Shown here piece by piece: positions 7,658-15,511 of a stretch of DNA of 25,273 nt. A program made the position numbers and the translations under genes. Where the stretch lies: positions 1 through 25,273 of the forward strand of contig JBLHJR010000043.1 in assembly GCA_047619205.1 (NCBI GenBank). Direction: 5' to 3'. Under the pieces are notes generated by a model, which did not search any database, was not told where the DNA came from, and saw only the letters and a list, made by a program, of their open reading frames with translations. Position 1 is the stretch's first letter, and every line of letters begins with the position of its first letter. This DNA is from Endobugula sp047619205. GTDB lineage: Bacteria > Pseudomonadota > Gammaproteobacteria > Pseudomonadales > Cellvibrionaceae.

Positions 7658-9154
7658 TCATTTAACGCACTGATACCTCGACTTACAACGGTTATAGGTC
7701 ACCAGTTTCGTGCCAAGTTTAATTTTTTTATTACTGATACACTGCGCTTTTTCAAAAGCTTGGATGATACCCTCGCCACCGTATTTACTGCCGGGGTTAT
7801 CACCTTTTGCTAGTTTGGCATTGTAGTATCCTTCTACTTGTTTTTTATATTTTGCGAGCTGTTTTTTACCTTTATTCATACTCGATTTTGAATCGGGCTT
7901 GAATTCAAATATCATACAGCTTTTGGCACGAACGCAGTCTGGGCGATCCCTGCCTTTGAAGGCTACATCTCGAACATCACAGGAATAACTACTTTCCATA
8001 CGTTTGTGCATCTGCTGACCAAACTTGATGTAGAACTGCACACTAGGATTACGAAAGCCTTTCAAACTCCCCTCGGCTTTAAGCTTTTCAAGCTTCGCCA
8101 ATTCATCATCGATTTCTGCCAGAATTTTTTTAGTCGCGCCTTGCTGTGTTTTCTCTTCTTTGAGTTCATCTGCCAATTCTCTGATGGCTTTCAAGTCATC
8201 TGTTAGGGGTTTGTACTGTTTGTTAACTTCGCCAAATATTTTACCGACTTCACTATTTAATCGGCTGACTTCCGTTTGACCATCACTATCGCCATCGAGG
8301 TCTCCACAATAGGCGATGTTCATCCGTTGCATCGCATCACAATCGGTTTTGAAAAAGCCAGCAGCCTCTTTCTCCCAGTCATCAACCATTGTCTGCAATT
8401 GGTTAAGCTCCGAACCGGTTGCATCCGCAATTTTTTTGCGCGCACTGATGACATCGGGATGTTTTTTACCTTTGGCCAACAGTTTGCAACTGCCTTCGAT
8501 GTCTTTGCGCCTCTCACTGACATCATCATCCATACCCTTGGCGGCACTGTTCACGGCAGCGCTTAAGCTGCTCCAATCACCACGCGCACCAAAACCACCA
8601 ATGGCACGCATAAGCACGGCTGCTGCCTTTTCGGTACCTTCTGCAGTCGATATCATGGCACTGGCCTTTGCACCGACTTTGGTGGCCACTTTAGGGATTT
8701 CGGCCATGCCATCGGGATCAGTGCTTGGGAGGTATTTTTTAATGACCTCATCAAGACTTTTTTGTTCTGCTTTACAGTTATCTTTAAAGTCTTTACCCAC
8801 GAGATGCATCTGCAGATTTTTTAATTTGGCTAGACGAACCGCCGCCCCCTGAAAAGGTTTGATATGAACAGACCATTCTTCGACCATCTCTGTGGCATCG
8901 TCATCATCGCCCTGTATATTTTCCAAGTCCTTAAGGATTTTGCTCAAACCAACGGAAAGTTTTACGGCATCAATGGTGTCTTGAGCACTGGAGTCTTTTT
9001 CAAAACCTTTAATCTCGCTGGTCATTTTGTCCAGCGTTTGCTCCGCGCTGTTCATCAGTTTTTCACGATCCCGAGCCTCGTCAGCATGAAGCGGCGAGGC
9101 AACAACGATGGATACCATCGCTGCCGCTAGGATAAGTTTATTACATTTCCGCAT
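7658..9154 (-). CDS. Secreted Cys-rich protein, PD-(D/E)xK-like end
   Basis: A 498-residue protein with a clear signal peptide (residues 1-24, LILAAAMVSIVVASPLHA then DEARD). The mature part is highly charged and helical, with ten cysteines, mostly near the end, suggesting disulfides in the periplasm or outside. An Asp-rich loop (DLDGDSDGQTE, about 284-294) resembles a calcium-binding loop. Near the C-terminus RPD (404-406), IFEFK (416-419 region, Glu417-x-Lys419) and KKQLAKY (Gln433) have the spacing of the PD-(D/E)xK nuclease core, followed by a Cys-rich tail (RCKSRYQC). I recognise no named family, and nuclease activity is only inferred. Its ATG overlaps the stop of the beta-helix gene (TGATG at 9156-9152), so the two are translationally coupled and probably work together. 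Confidence 0.85.
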   Translation of the reverse strand: MRKCNKLILAAAMVSIVVASPLHADEARDREKLMNSAEQTLDKMTSEIKGFEKDSSAQDTIDAVKLSVGLSKILKDLENIQGDDDDATEMVEEWSVHIKPFQGAAVRLAKLKNLQMHLVGKDFKDNCKAEQKSLDEVIKKYLPSTDPDGMAEIPKVATKVGAKASAMISTAEGTEKAAAVLMRAIGGFGARGDWSSLSAAVNSAAKGMDDDVSERRKDIEGSCKLLAKGKKHPDVISARKKIADATGSELNQLQTMVDDWEKEAAGFFKTDCDAMQRMNIAYCGDLDGDSDGQTEVSRLNSEVGKIFGEVNKQYKPLTDDLKAIRELADELKEEKTQQGATKKILAEIDDELAKLEKLKAEGSLKGFRNPSVQFYIKFGQQMHKRMESSYSCDVRDVAFKGRDRPDCVRAKSCMIFEFKPDSKSSMNKGKKQLAKYKKQVEGYYNAKLAKGDNPGSKYGGEGIIQAFEKAQCISNKKIKLGTKLVTYNRCKSRYQCVK

Positions 9155-10680
9155 CAGAATTGCTCCACGTGGCTAGCATTAGCGCCATAAGCGACAGCAT
9201 CCGGATTACTTGGAAAGGGAAGTTTCCCATCGACATACAGCCGTGTCGCAAAACCCTGAATTTGGACATCGCCATCATCACCAAAGCCAAGCTCGGCAAA
9301 ATCCTCGTTACCCAAATCATCGATTAATGGATCAACTGGAATAAACTCCGCATCGGCGAGCTCAGATGGCTGTTCGCTTGTACTAGCAACGTCGGCAATA
9401 GCATCGTCACCCAGTAATGCGGCAAACTCTGCCATGACGGGATCGACTGCTTCAGCGCTTACAGCGGCTGGCTTGCTGGAGGCGTCTACTACTGGCGCAC
9501 TGGCACCGGCCGCTATCACGGCTTTCGACGAGCCCGCCGCTTGGAAGGGTTTGACTTGGACTTTAAGACCCGGATCAAAAGAGACGTTGTCTGCTACATC
9601 CCACTCGAATTCTTCAGCATCATCTGCTGTTAAGAGTACATATTTCGGTGACCCATTAAACTTGCCAAGTACTGCCGCGTCCTCTGGGTCGCTGGTGTCA
9701 AACAAGGCGCCGTTACCCCAAAATAGATTCTCAGTGACCATCATAGGAGGACCTTTGACATCATCCCACTGCGCGTGGATCGCCCCGCCGGCATTGTAAG
9801 CAAATAGGTTTTTGCTGATTTCCACTTCGCTAGCGCTATATTTATTGCCGATTTCCAGCGTACCGGGATTGGAGGTCGTCGGACTGGGGTTGTAGGGCCA
9901 GTTTAAAATAAAGCTATTGTTAATCAGTGCATAGCGTTTTAACTGGTTACGAAACGACGCAGACCCCACGGTCCAGGCATGAATATTATTAAGCAGCATA
10001 TTGTTACGTATAATCACTTCTGCATTAGCTGACATTGCTCGAACCAAAGGCCCTGCAACACTATTAGCCGCGTTAAGAAAGGTATTGTCAGCAACCACCA
10101 AACGATCAGTGGTTAAATAACCAAAAGCAATAACAGAAAACGAACTGGAACTGCCTTTATGCAGGCTATTGTTTTTCGCATCATAATTGTTGCCCGGCGC
10201 GACATCAAACGTTAGTCCCGAAAGATACAGTTCTTTTAATGCATGTTTTTTACCTTCAAATTTGAGTACTGATCTGCCTCGCGGGTCAACGGTAATCAAA
10301 CGTGTTTGGTTTTCAAAGGGTGAACGCGTGGTAAAGCTATCATCATAGCCGCCAAGAATTCGCAACCGAGCATCCGGCACGATCACATCGGGGAACATCC
10401 AATGACCTGTCTTGCCTTTGCCTAAAAAATCACCCGAAGCTATTTTAATATTGACTGTACAGGTTTTACAGTCAATTAATTCCTTTCCCGCAAGGCTAAA
10501 AGCTTTGCTTAATGATTTTGCAGAGAATACCGTTTTTTTGTTCGCCTTAGATTTGGCAAATTGATAGGCTTCGCTTTTTTTCGTTCCGACTAAAATAGTA
10601 ATGTCTGCGGCGTTTGCCGTTGCGCTCATGAAAATTAACGCTGAAATAGTGATTGAAAATCTAGTGAATAATGTTCGCAT
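9154..10680 (-). CDS. Secreted right-handed beta-helix protein
   Basis: A 508-residue exported protein. The signal peptide is residues 1-24 (ISALIFMSATANA). Residues 25-120 form an N-terminal domain containing ILGGYDDSFTTRSPF, typical of bacterial extracellular beta-helix proteins. Residues about 130-340 carry the degenerate repeats of a right-handed parallel beta-helix, with many asparagine turns (VADNTFLNA, IIRNNMLLNNIHA, LINNSFIL, EISKNLFAYN, VTENLFWGN). Residues about 360-490 are Ala-, Asp- and Glu-rich and probably disordered. No lyase or hydrolase catalytic residues can be singled out, so it may be a surface, binding or scaffold protein. GGGAGAAGG lies just before ATG 10680. It is first in a two-gene operon with the Cys-rich secreted protein. 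Fold assignment is good; function is unknown. Confidence 0.85.
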   Translation of the reverse strand: MRTLFTRFSITISALIFMSATANAADITILVGTKKSEAYQFAKSKANKKTVFSAKSLSKAFSLAGKELIDCKTCTVNIKIASGDFLGKGKTGHWMFPDVIVPDARLRILGGYDDSFTTRSPFENQTRLITVDPRGRSVLKFEGKKHALKELYLSGLTFDVAPGNNYDAKNNSLHKGSSSSFSVIAFGYLTTDRLVVADNTFLNAANSVAGPLVRAMSANAEVIIRNNMLLNNIHAWTVGSASFRNQLKRYALINNSFILNWPYNPSPTTSNPGTLEIGNKYSASEVEISKNLFAYNAGGAIHAQWDDVKGPPMMVTENLFWGNGALFDTSDPEDAAVLGKFNGSPKYVLLTADDAEEFEWDVADNVSFDPGLKVQVKPFQAAGSSKAVIAAGASAPVVDASSKPAAVSAEAVDPVMAEFAALLGDDAIADVASTSEQPSELADAEFIPVDPLIDDLGNEDFAELGFGDDGDVQIQGFATRLYVDGKLPFPSNPDAVAYGANASHVEQF

Positions 10681-11112
10681 ACCCTTCTCCCTGTTCTGTT
10701 TTTTATTTTTTAACTGGGGAGACTATATCATGCAGTAATTGGGGGCACCACTCTAACGAAAATATTTAATCGTCGTTTTTATATATTTAATACGGCTAAA
10801 AAAAACGTAAACATTAACCTCTGTTATTTCTAAAAAATGACAATGACTATATTCAGGCTAGCATATAAAACCACAATTAATCCAACGCTATACTTTTTAT
10901 CGTATATGACACAATATAAAAAAGACTACCTTTGTTGCTATCAAAAGTTTTTTAAGCACTCAATCAATCTAGCCGCCAAGCTGGCACCAAATTCAACAAA
11001 AAATAGAGAAGAAAGTCATACGCTACAATGTGTGTTGCGAATATACTTCGCTCACCACAAATTGTCCGCTCAAGGATCGAATTTTTGTATACATTAACGA
11101 TGAAAAAACACG
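10681..11112. other. Upstream region of the secreted-protein operon
   Basis: No gene is supported here. The first 150 bases must hold the minus-strand promoter of the beta-helix operon; AT-rich blocks around 10760-10805 could supply it, but no clear -35/-10 pair stands out. An 86-codon plus-strand frame at 10837-11097 lacks a ribosome site and protein-like composition. The stretch ends at a palindromic element. Confidence 0.35.
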
Positions 11113-11250
11113 GTTACTAGCAGGGTGCTTGAAAAGAATACACTCCCTTTCAGGCCATCTGAGGCATGGATGCCGAAGCTGAGCGTATAGGGACATATTC
11201 ACAGCGCGCCTGAAAGGGAGTGTATTGTTTTCAAGTGGCCCGGTAGTAAC
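11113..11250. mobile_element. MITE-like palindromic element, copy 1
   Basis: A 138-bp element with 42-bp terminal inverted repeats (11113-11154 and 11209-11250). The arms begin GTTACTA and end in GAATACACTCCCTTTCAGG or its near copy, and differ at 6 of 42 positions. The 54-bp centre (11155-11208) contains GGCAT-GG-ATGCC and a stretch reading AGGGACATATTCACAGCGCG. A second copy lies at 23009-23144 with nearly the same arms but the centre reversed. There is no room for a transposase, so it would move only with help supplied elsewhere. No target duplication is certain. Confidence 0.75.
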
Positions 11251-11306
11251 TGATGATATAACGCGTAGCCATTCTTCGCGACGGAAAGAAGAACTGTACA
11301 CTTAAT

Positions 11307-11358
11307 GAACATAGTGGTCAGTGCTTGGGATACTTACCAATCACTAACTACTATGTTC
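11307..11358. repeat. 17-bp imperfect inverted repeat
   Basis: GAACATAGTGGTCAGTG (11307-11323) pairs with 11342-11358 across an 18-nt loop, with two imperfect positions, one of them a wobble. It lies just past the stop of the hydrolase gene on the minus strand. No U-run follows in that direction (ATTAAGTG), so it may be a transcript-end stem or the remains of another small element. Confidence 0.5.
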
Positions 11359-11406
11359 TGACAGTATCGTTAGAAAAGCCTACGCTCTAAAACGCTGTCG
11401 TTAACA

Positions 11407-12075
11407 CTAGTCACTAATAATAAAATCAGTCACTAATTTAATCAGCTGCTGGCGCTGAGGACTGTAAAAGATAAATTGTGCATGGCTCGACCCGGGCAAC
11501 GTTTTCATTGATTTTGGTTGGCCGGCTGTATCAAACAACTGCTCTACAACAGGATGGACTTTTTCTTCAGCTGAAGCCACAAAGAGTTTTTTGATCGAAC
11601 TATTGTTAATGGGCGTACCTTTCACTGGCGAGAGCAGTACTATTTTAGATACGCTCTCAACGCCACCCTCTACCGCTGACATTACTGCTACCGCTGACAT
11701 TACTGCTACCGCTCCCATGCTTCCACCGACTAAAGCGATGTCTGTATAGCCTTCATCCCGCAGAAATTTTACGGCGGCTTTGACACTCGCTGTTGAGTTT
11801 CCATTAACCGAGAGAGATGACACGCCTAGCTTTTGAAAGTGCTTCGCGAGAAATAACCAACTTTCCTTATTGAAAATATAGCCCGGGACAAAGACCACTG
11901 CCTGATGACCTTTTGATCGATAAAATGCGGCGTCACTAACATATAAATCGCTTTCAGGTCCTGTTTTCAATTTTTTTAACGGTGAGTCTGCGCTATCACT
12001 TGCATACAGTTGCATTGCATACAGTGAACTTAGTGTAACAATAAAACCAAAAAACCAATTAACTACTTTTTTCAT
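11407..12075 (-). CDS. Secreted alpha/beta hydrolase
   Basis: From ATG 12075 the product is 222 residues; GGAG ends 7 nt before this codon, whereas the possible TTG at 12087 lies on the ribosome site itself. An N-terminal signal or anchor (about 4-26, VVNWFFGFIVTLSSLYAMQLYA) directs it out of the cytoplasm. The alpha/beta fold shows as VVFVPGY, the nucleophile elbow GGSMG (117-121, Ser119), KIVLLSPVKG and a late SSHAQF with the probable catalytic His. Such proteins are esterase or dienelactone-hydrolase-like; the substrate is unknown. Just after the elbow an in-frame 18-bp duplication produces AVMSAV twice, lengthening the helix that supports the nucleophile, which may affect activity. It lies downstream of the 7TMR-DISM gene with about 150 bp between, so co-transcription is uncertain. 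Confidence 0.85.
   Translation of the reverse strand: MKKVVNWFFGFIVTLSSLYAMQLYASDSADSPLKKLKTGPESDLYVSDAAFYRSKGHQAVVFVPGYIFNKESWLFLAKHFQKLGVSSLSVNGNSTASVKAAVKFLRDEGYTDIALVGGSMGAVAVMSAVAVMSAVEGGVESVSKIVLLSPVKGTPINNSSIKKLFVASAEEKVHPVVEQLFDTAGQPKSMKTLPGSSHAQFIFYSPQRQQLIKLVTDFIISD
11671..11713. repeat. 18-bp tandem duplication inside hydrolase
   Basis: TACCGCTGACATTACTGC occurs at 11671-11688 and again at 11689-11706, followed by a partial third unit TACCGCT (11707-11713). The length keeps the reading frame and repeats six residues (AVMSAV) directly after the GGSMG elbow. The perfect identity of the two units suggests a recent slippage event. Confidence 0.9.
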
Positions 12076-12233
12076 TTGTGTCTCCAAGGGTTATATTAAT
12101 GATCCAATTAATATAATGTAAACCCGCTATGGAGCGCTAACAATTCTTCCGGAAAAATACGGTAAAAATAAAATAGTTGGTTGTATATCAATAACTTATA
12201 GCTCATCCCTAAAAAAAAGAAGGTTCCTCAAGG

Positions 12234-14390
12234 TCAATAGTTAACTCTTTTGGATAGACTTAAACTATTTAGATACAGTAAGGCTTTCTCAAGGCTGCCC
12301 CTTAAAGGCGTGAGCCCTTCAATAATCGAACCATCTTCCAATACAAAGTTTGCCGTATGCACAACATCCTTCCAGCGAGGGTTTTGGGGTATTTTCTGCA
12401 AAGACAAATATCGATCCATGGTTTTTGTATTCAGTGTGCCTCTATCCTGATAAATGCGCCAAACACCACTTTGTTCCGCCAAATCAAATCGTGTTTTCCG
12501 TGTTGATTGCTCCCAGTAATCCATGGACAAGCACATCACCTCAACTAACGCGCGCCTAAACACATCGGTAAATTCTTCTTTCGATAAGCTCTCAACAAAC
12601 TCAACATCATTTTTGCCTGTAGATTTATGCCTAACTTCTGATTGAGGAAAAAATGAAATAACCCCCGTCAGTGCTTCTTTGACCACCAACAAACGATCAT
12701 ACAGCGGCTCCACTTGCTCATTCGCTATCTTCTCTCTCCATAACACCAGCGCATAGTGAGTGTTATCTAGTTGATGTAACCTTAACAGGCGAGCGGTCAA
12801 CATAATTTTTTTACTCTCGCCATGACTGCGGGTTAATTGTAATGTGCCCATATCCCCCTCTACATCAGCGTGATCCGACTCGATCAACTGCGTGATGTCT
12901 ATATTGTTATCACACAAGGAGGCTATATTTTTTATAGAATGTTCATTGCCCTTCAACCCCAATAATTGTCCCACAACTCTGTTTGAGAAGCTGACCTCAC
13001 CCTTGTTATTAAACACTACGATGGCTTCCTGAGAGGAGTCCAATAAAGCGATAAGTTGCGACTTTGATTGTAAGATTTCTTTTTCTGCATATTCACGACG
13101 AATCATTTCACGCAGCAAACCTTCATTTTCTTGCTTGGTTATTTTTTCCTCTAATTGTGCGTGCCGCTTTTCTTGCCGCAACGTCTTAATACGGCCGGCC
13201 AATGCAAAGGACCAAGAGATCATTTCTATAGAGGCAAATAACATCAATGCACCGCCTCCCTCCAATCTAACAACAGGTAAGGCTCCCGACCACTGAGCCA
13301 TAAAAAACACAAAGCCCAGAACAAAGGGTGTCCATGCGATCGCTAAGTACAGTGCGTGCTTAACCCCTAAACGCCAGCATACAATTGACGCTACGGGTAC
13401 GAGACAGTAAGCGAGCGCAGCCAAACCATGATGTATGGGTCTAAGTTGGGCGATAGGGATAAAGAAGATCAGTACTATTTCAAGCACGAAAAGCGCCATC
13501 ATTAGTAAGATGAAGCGATCAAACCAAGGGATTACCTTATTCGAAGATAAAAATGAACGTGCAAACTGTAGTGCAAAGATTGCCGCTAACGCACCAAAAG
13601 TAAGCGTTAAGTAATGTATCCAAATACTATGCTCTGCGGCAATAAATTGAAGATAAACAGCTGTATGACTATAACGAACACCAAAATAACACAGATAAAA
13701 AAGAATATAGTAAAGGTAACTAACGTCCCTCAAAGTGATCAATAAAACCAGACTATAGAGCAGTAAAGCAATAACAAACCCACTATAAAAATATTCTGTC
13801 TTGATTTTCTTTTGATGTATTGCCTTCGAGCTATCAACAGAATGTAACTTTAAATTGATATGGGATTTATAGCCGTGAAGGTAGTTTATGTAGAATGTTT
13901 TGGTTTCGCCAAGTGCCACTTTCACTGGCAGTACAATAGGCACGATGGGAATGATCCTGTCTTTTAGCGGTATCGACATACCACTTTGAATAACAGAGAA
14001 TTGACCATCCGCTTCGGGACTGTACAAATCGACCCGCAAGGAGTCAGGAACCCTAAAGACAAGATTCCATCGCTTTATTGTGGCGCTTTTATTCGACAGA
14101 GTGAATGTCAACCAATAAGCCGAAGCTGAATAGCCTCTATTTAAGGTATTACTTTTGATGGCGTTAAAATCATCCACAAAGTCTATTGCGGAGACTTGCT
14201 CAATCGTCAATTGATTTGACGAATCTTCAATATAGCTTATATGGTTATTCAGGTCATAACTTTCGCTAGCGTCCACTAAATTAACCACCGAAACACCACT
14301 ATAGCCACAAGCGGAAAAGCTCAAAATAGTAATGCCAAAAAGCCAATTTAACCACAGTCTATTAGAACCGCCCACTAATAAATGCGACAA
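12234..14390 (-). CDS. 7TMR-DISM receptor with PAS and novel C-terminus
   Basis: A membrane receptor of about 718 residues. After an N-terminal signal segment (about 10-30) comes an extracytoplasmic beta-sandwich region (about 40-185; YSASAYWLTFTLSN, RWNLVFRVPDSLRVDLY) of the 7TMR-DISM extracellular type. Seven membrane helices follow (about 200-390; FYSGFVIALLLYSLVLLI, ILFYLCYFGVRY), then a coiled coil (about 395-440) and a PAS-like domain (about 445-555; LLDSSQEAIVVFNNKGEVSFSN). The last 120 residues are helical and polar (RRALVEVMCLSMDYWEQSTR, GVWRIYQDRGTLNTKTMDRY, IPQNPRWKDVV) and are not a kinase, GGDEF or cyclase domain; I have the impression of related tails in other gammaproteobacterial receptors but know no name or activity. 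The start is TTG 14390 with AAGGA 9 nt upstream; GTG 14375 is possible but has no ribosome site. The ligand is unknown. Confidence 0.85.
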   Translation of the reverse strand: MSHLLVGGSNRLWLNWLFGITILSFSACGYSGVSVVNLVDASESYDLNNHISYIEDSSNQLTIEQVSAIDFVDDFNAIKSNTLNRGYSASAYWLTFTLSNKSATIKRWNLVFRVPDSLRVDLYSPEADGQFSVIQSGMSIPLKDRIIPIVPIVLPVKVALGETKTFYINYLHGYKSHINLKLHSVDSSKAIHQKKIKTEYFYSGFVIALLLYSLVLLITLRDVSYLYYILFYLCYFGVRYSHTAVYLQFIAAEHSIWIHYLTLTFGALAAIFALQFARSFLSSNKVIPWFDRFILLMMALFVLEIVLIFFIPIAQLRPIHHGLAALAYCLVPVASIVCWRLGVKHALYLAIAWTPFVLGFVFFMAQWSGALPVVRLEGGGALMLFASIEMISWSFALAGRIKTLRQEKRHAQLEEKITKQENEGLLREMIRREYAEKEILQSKSQLIALLDSSQEAIVVFNNKGEVSFSNRVVGQLLGLKGNEHSIKNIASLCDNNIDITQLIESDHADVEGDMGTLQLTRSHGESKKIMLTARLLRLHQLDNTHYALVLWREKIANEQVEPLYDRLLVVKEALTGVISFFPQSEVRHKSTGKNDVEFVESLSKEEFTDVFRRALVEVMCLSMDYWEQSTRKTRFDLAEQSGVWRIYQDRGTLNTKTMDRYLSLQKIPQNPRWKDVVHTANFVLEDGSIIEGLTPLRGSLEKALLYLNSLSLSKRVNY

Positions 14391-14449
14391 AATATGTAAT
14401 CCTTATATTTTTTATGCAGGCAGATTAGCAGAAAAACCTTTTGATGTAG

Positions 14450-14471
14450 AGACTATAGGCAGACTATAGGC
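14450..14471. repeat. 11-bp direct tandem repeat
   Basis: AGACTATAGGC is repeated back to back (14450-14460 and 14461-14471) in the space between the TIGR03643 gene and the 7TMR-DISM start. It could be slippage or a paired binding site; nothing decides between them. Confidence 0.5.
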
Positions 14472-14478
14472 GTATATT

Positions 14479-14517
14479 AAAAAAAAATAACGGAGGAATG
14501 CTAGCATGTCTTGTCCG
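14479..14517 (-). terminator. Weak terminator candidate for cry operon
   Basis: On the minus strand CGGA (14517-14514) pairs with TCCG (14494-14491) around ATGCTAGCAT, followed closely by an almost uninterrupted run of T (14487-14479). The stem is short, but the position, just past the last gene of the cry-DASH operon, is right. Confidence 0.35.
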
Positions 14518-14528
14518 CCAACAAATTT

Positions 14529-14804
14529 TTAGCGCTGCTTATACTGAGTAGGACAGTAGCCGCGAATGATGTCAGTAGAACGTAAGGCTGTATGTTTGGT
14601 TGCTCGACCACTGACGCGTTTACGCCAAGACTTAAACGATCGAAGTTTAAGGTTGTAACGCATAAAGTGAATGACCTGCGTTTCGTTCATGCCATACAAT
14701 CTCTCGATTGCGTCAAAAGGTGTCCTATCCTCCCAGGCCATTTCAATAATTCTCGAATGATCTGCATCATTGAACGCCTTTGTACTTTCCTGTTGTTTTT
14801 TCAT
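14529..14804 (-). CDS. TIGR03643 family protein
   Basis: A 91-residue basic protein with the conserved layout of this small family: the acidic/helical start DADHSRIIEMAWEDRTPFDAIERLYGMNE, the block VIHFMRYNLKLRSFKSWRKRVSGR, then TKH and the ending RGYCPTQYKQR. The helix arrangement and basic centre suggest nucleic-acid binding, but no role is established to my knowledge. In other gammaproteobacteria it is commonly encoded with photolyase and DUF2237-type genes, as here, where it is last in the minus-strand operon from 16851. There is no signal peptide; it is likely cytoplasmic. Confidence 0.9.
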   Translation of the reverse strand: MKKQQESTKAFNDADHSRIIEMAWEDRTPFDAIERLYGMNETQVIHFMRYNLKLRSFKSWRKRVSGRATKHTALRSTDIIRGYCPTQYKQR

Positions 14805-14853
14805 ATCGACTTACTTTGTAGGAATCAATAGAGAGATAAGCGCGAAGCTCTTG

Positions 14854-15249
14854 TCATTGGCTCGCCATTTCTTCCAATATACTAAGGGGGATAATATCTA
14901 ACGCTTTTTTATGGGTAGACTGTAAATTAACTTGTGGCGCTAAGCCAACTTTATACGCTTCATACCAACGATCAGCGCAAAGGCACCAACAATCCCCTGC
15001 TTTTAAACCCGGGAAATTAAATACAGGCCGAGCAGTCATTAAATCATTGCCCTGTGAAAAACTATAATCTAGAAATTCTTGGGTTAGTTTTGCACAGACC
15101 ACATGCTTACCGTGGTCATACTGATCAGTTTTACAATAACCATCCCTAAAATAACCCGTCATAGGATCAGTGCAGCAGGCCAGCAATGGCTCGCCTAAAA
15201 CATTTTGCGCTCTATCTTTCACATTTATTACAGTAGACATAGTATTCAA
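14854..15249 (-). CDS. DUF2237 family protein
   Basis: A 131-residue cytoplasmic protein matching DUF2237: NVLGEPLLACCTDPMTGYFRDGYC, then HVVCAKLTQEFLDYSFSQGNDL, then PGLKAGDCWCLCADRW and a C-terminal part with APQVNLQSTHKKAL. The many conserved cysteines (ACC, GYC, VVC, DCWCLC) suggest metal binding or redox chemistry; function is unknown. ATG 15249 opens MNTMSTVINV, and the second Met at residue 4 is an alternative start; neither has a striking ribosome site. It stands 85 bp downstream of the small Cys-motif gene and 49 bp before the TIGR03643 gene, so it is likely one transcript with cry-DASH. Family call is firm. Confidence 0.92.
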   Translation of the reverse strand: MNTMSTVINVKDRAQNVLGEPLLACCTDPMTGYFRDGYCKTDQYDHGKHVVCAKLTQEFLDYSFSQGNDLMTARPVFNFPGLKAGDCWCLCADRWYEAYKVGLAPQVNLQSTHKKALDIIPLSILEEMASQ

Positions 15250-15334
15250 TACTTTTATTTTTTAATTTAATTATCGACCAGCGTGCGGCTCATGTCGGCT
15301 CCATTCGAACATCCTTGGGCTACCCTTGCTTACT

Positions 15335-15511
15335 TTACTCATTGATCATGGTATGCTTTTTTATCAATGAGACATCATCCATTCGCCAGAGTTTTCCGTT
15401 GCATCGATCATAATTTTTACATCCTAGCATACATCCTCTGCAAGGTAGTCGTGCATGCCCAATACTTTTTTCTGTAGCGGTATCACGGCCATTCACATTA
15501 TTCTTCTTCAT
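15335..15511 (-). CDS. Small Cys-motif protein coupled to cry-DASH
   Basis: A 58-residue protein whose ATG overlaps the cry-DASH stop as ATGA (15511-15508), so it is translationally coupled to it. The core is LPCRGCMLGCKNYDRCNGKLWRM: four cysteines spaced C-x2-C-x3-C-x5-C followed by an aromatic/basic GKxWR, which looks like a metal or Fe-S site. I recall similar short LPCxGC...CxGKxWR proteins in related bacteria but know no name or function. No signal peptide is visible. The conserved-looking motif, the start-stop overlap and the operon setting with two other small conserved proteins support a real gene. It is easily missed because of its length and overlap. Confidence 0.75.
   Translation of the reverse strand: MKKNNVNGRDTATEKSIGHARLPCRGCMLGCKNYDRCNGKLWRMDDVSLIKKHTMINE

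Noticed and set aside
8316..8852. 178-codon frame on the plus strand opposite the secreted Cys-rich gene
   Set aside because: It is the antisense shadow of a clearly coding frame with signal peptide and operon overlap; no initiation signal.
9434..9799. 121-codon plus-strand frame opposite the beta-helix gene
   Set aside because: Its Ala/Ser/Thr-rich sequence mirrors the low-complexity Ala/Asp region of the real gene.
10837..11097. 86-codon plus-strand open frame
   Set aside because: No ribosome site, composition not protein-like, and it lies in an AT-rich promoter region.
11023..11301. 92-codon minus-strand open frame
   Set aside because: It is largely the translation of the palindromic element at 11113-11250 and has no ribosome site.
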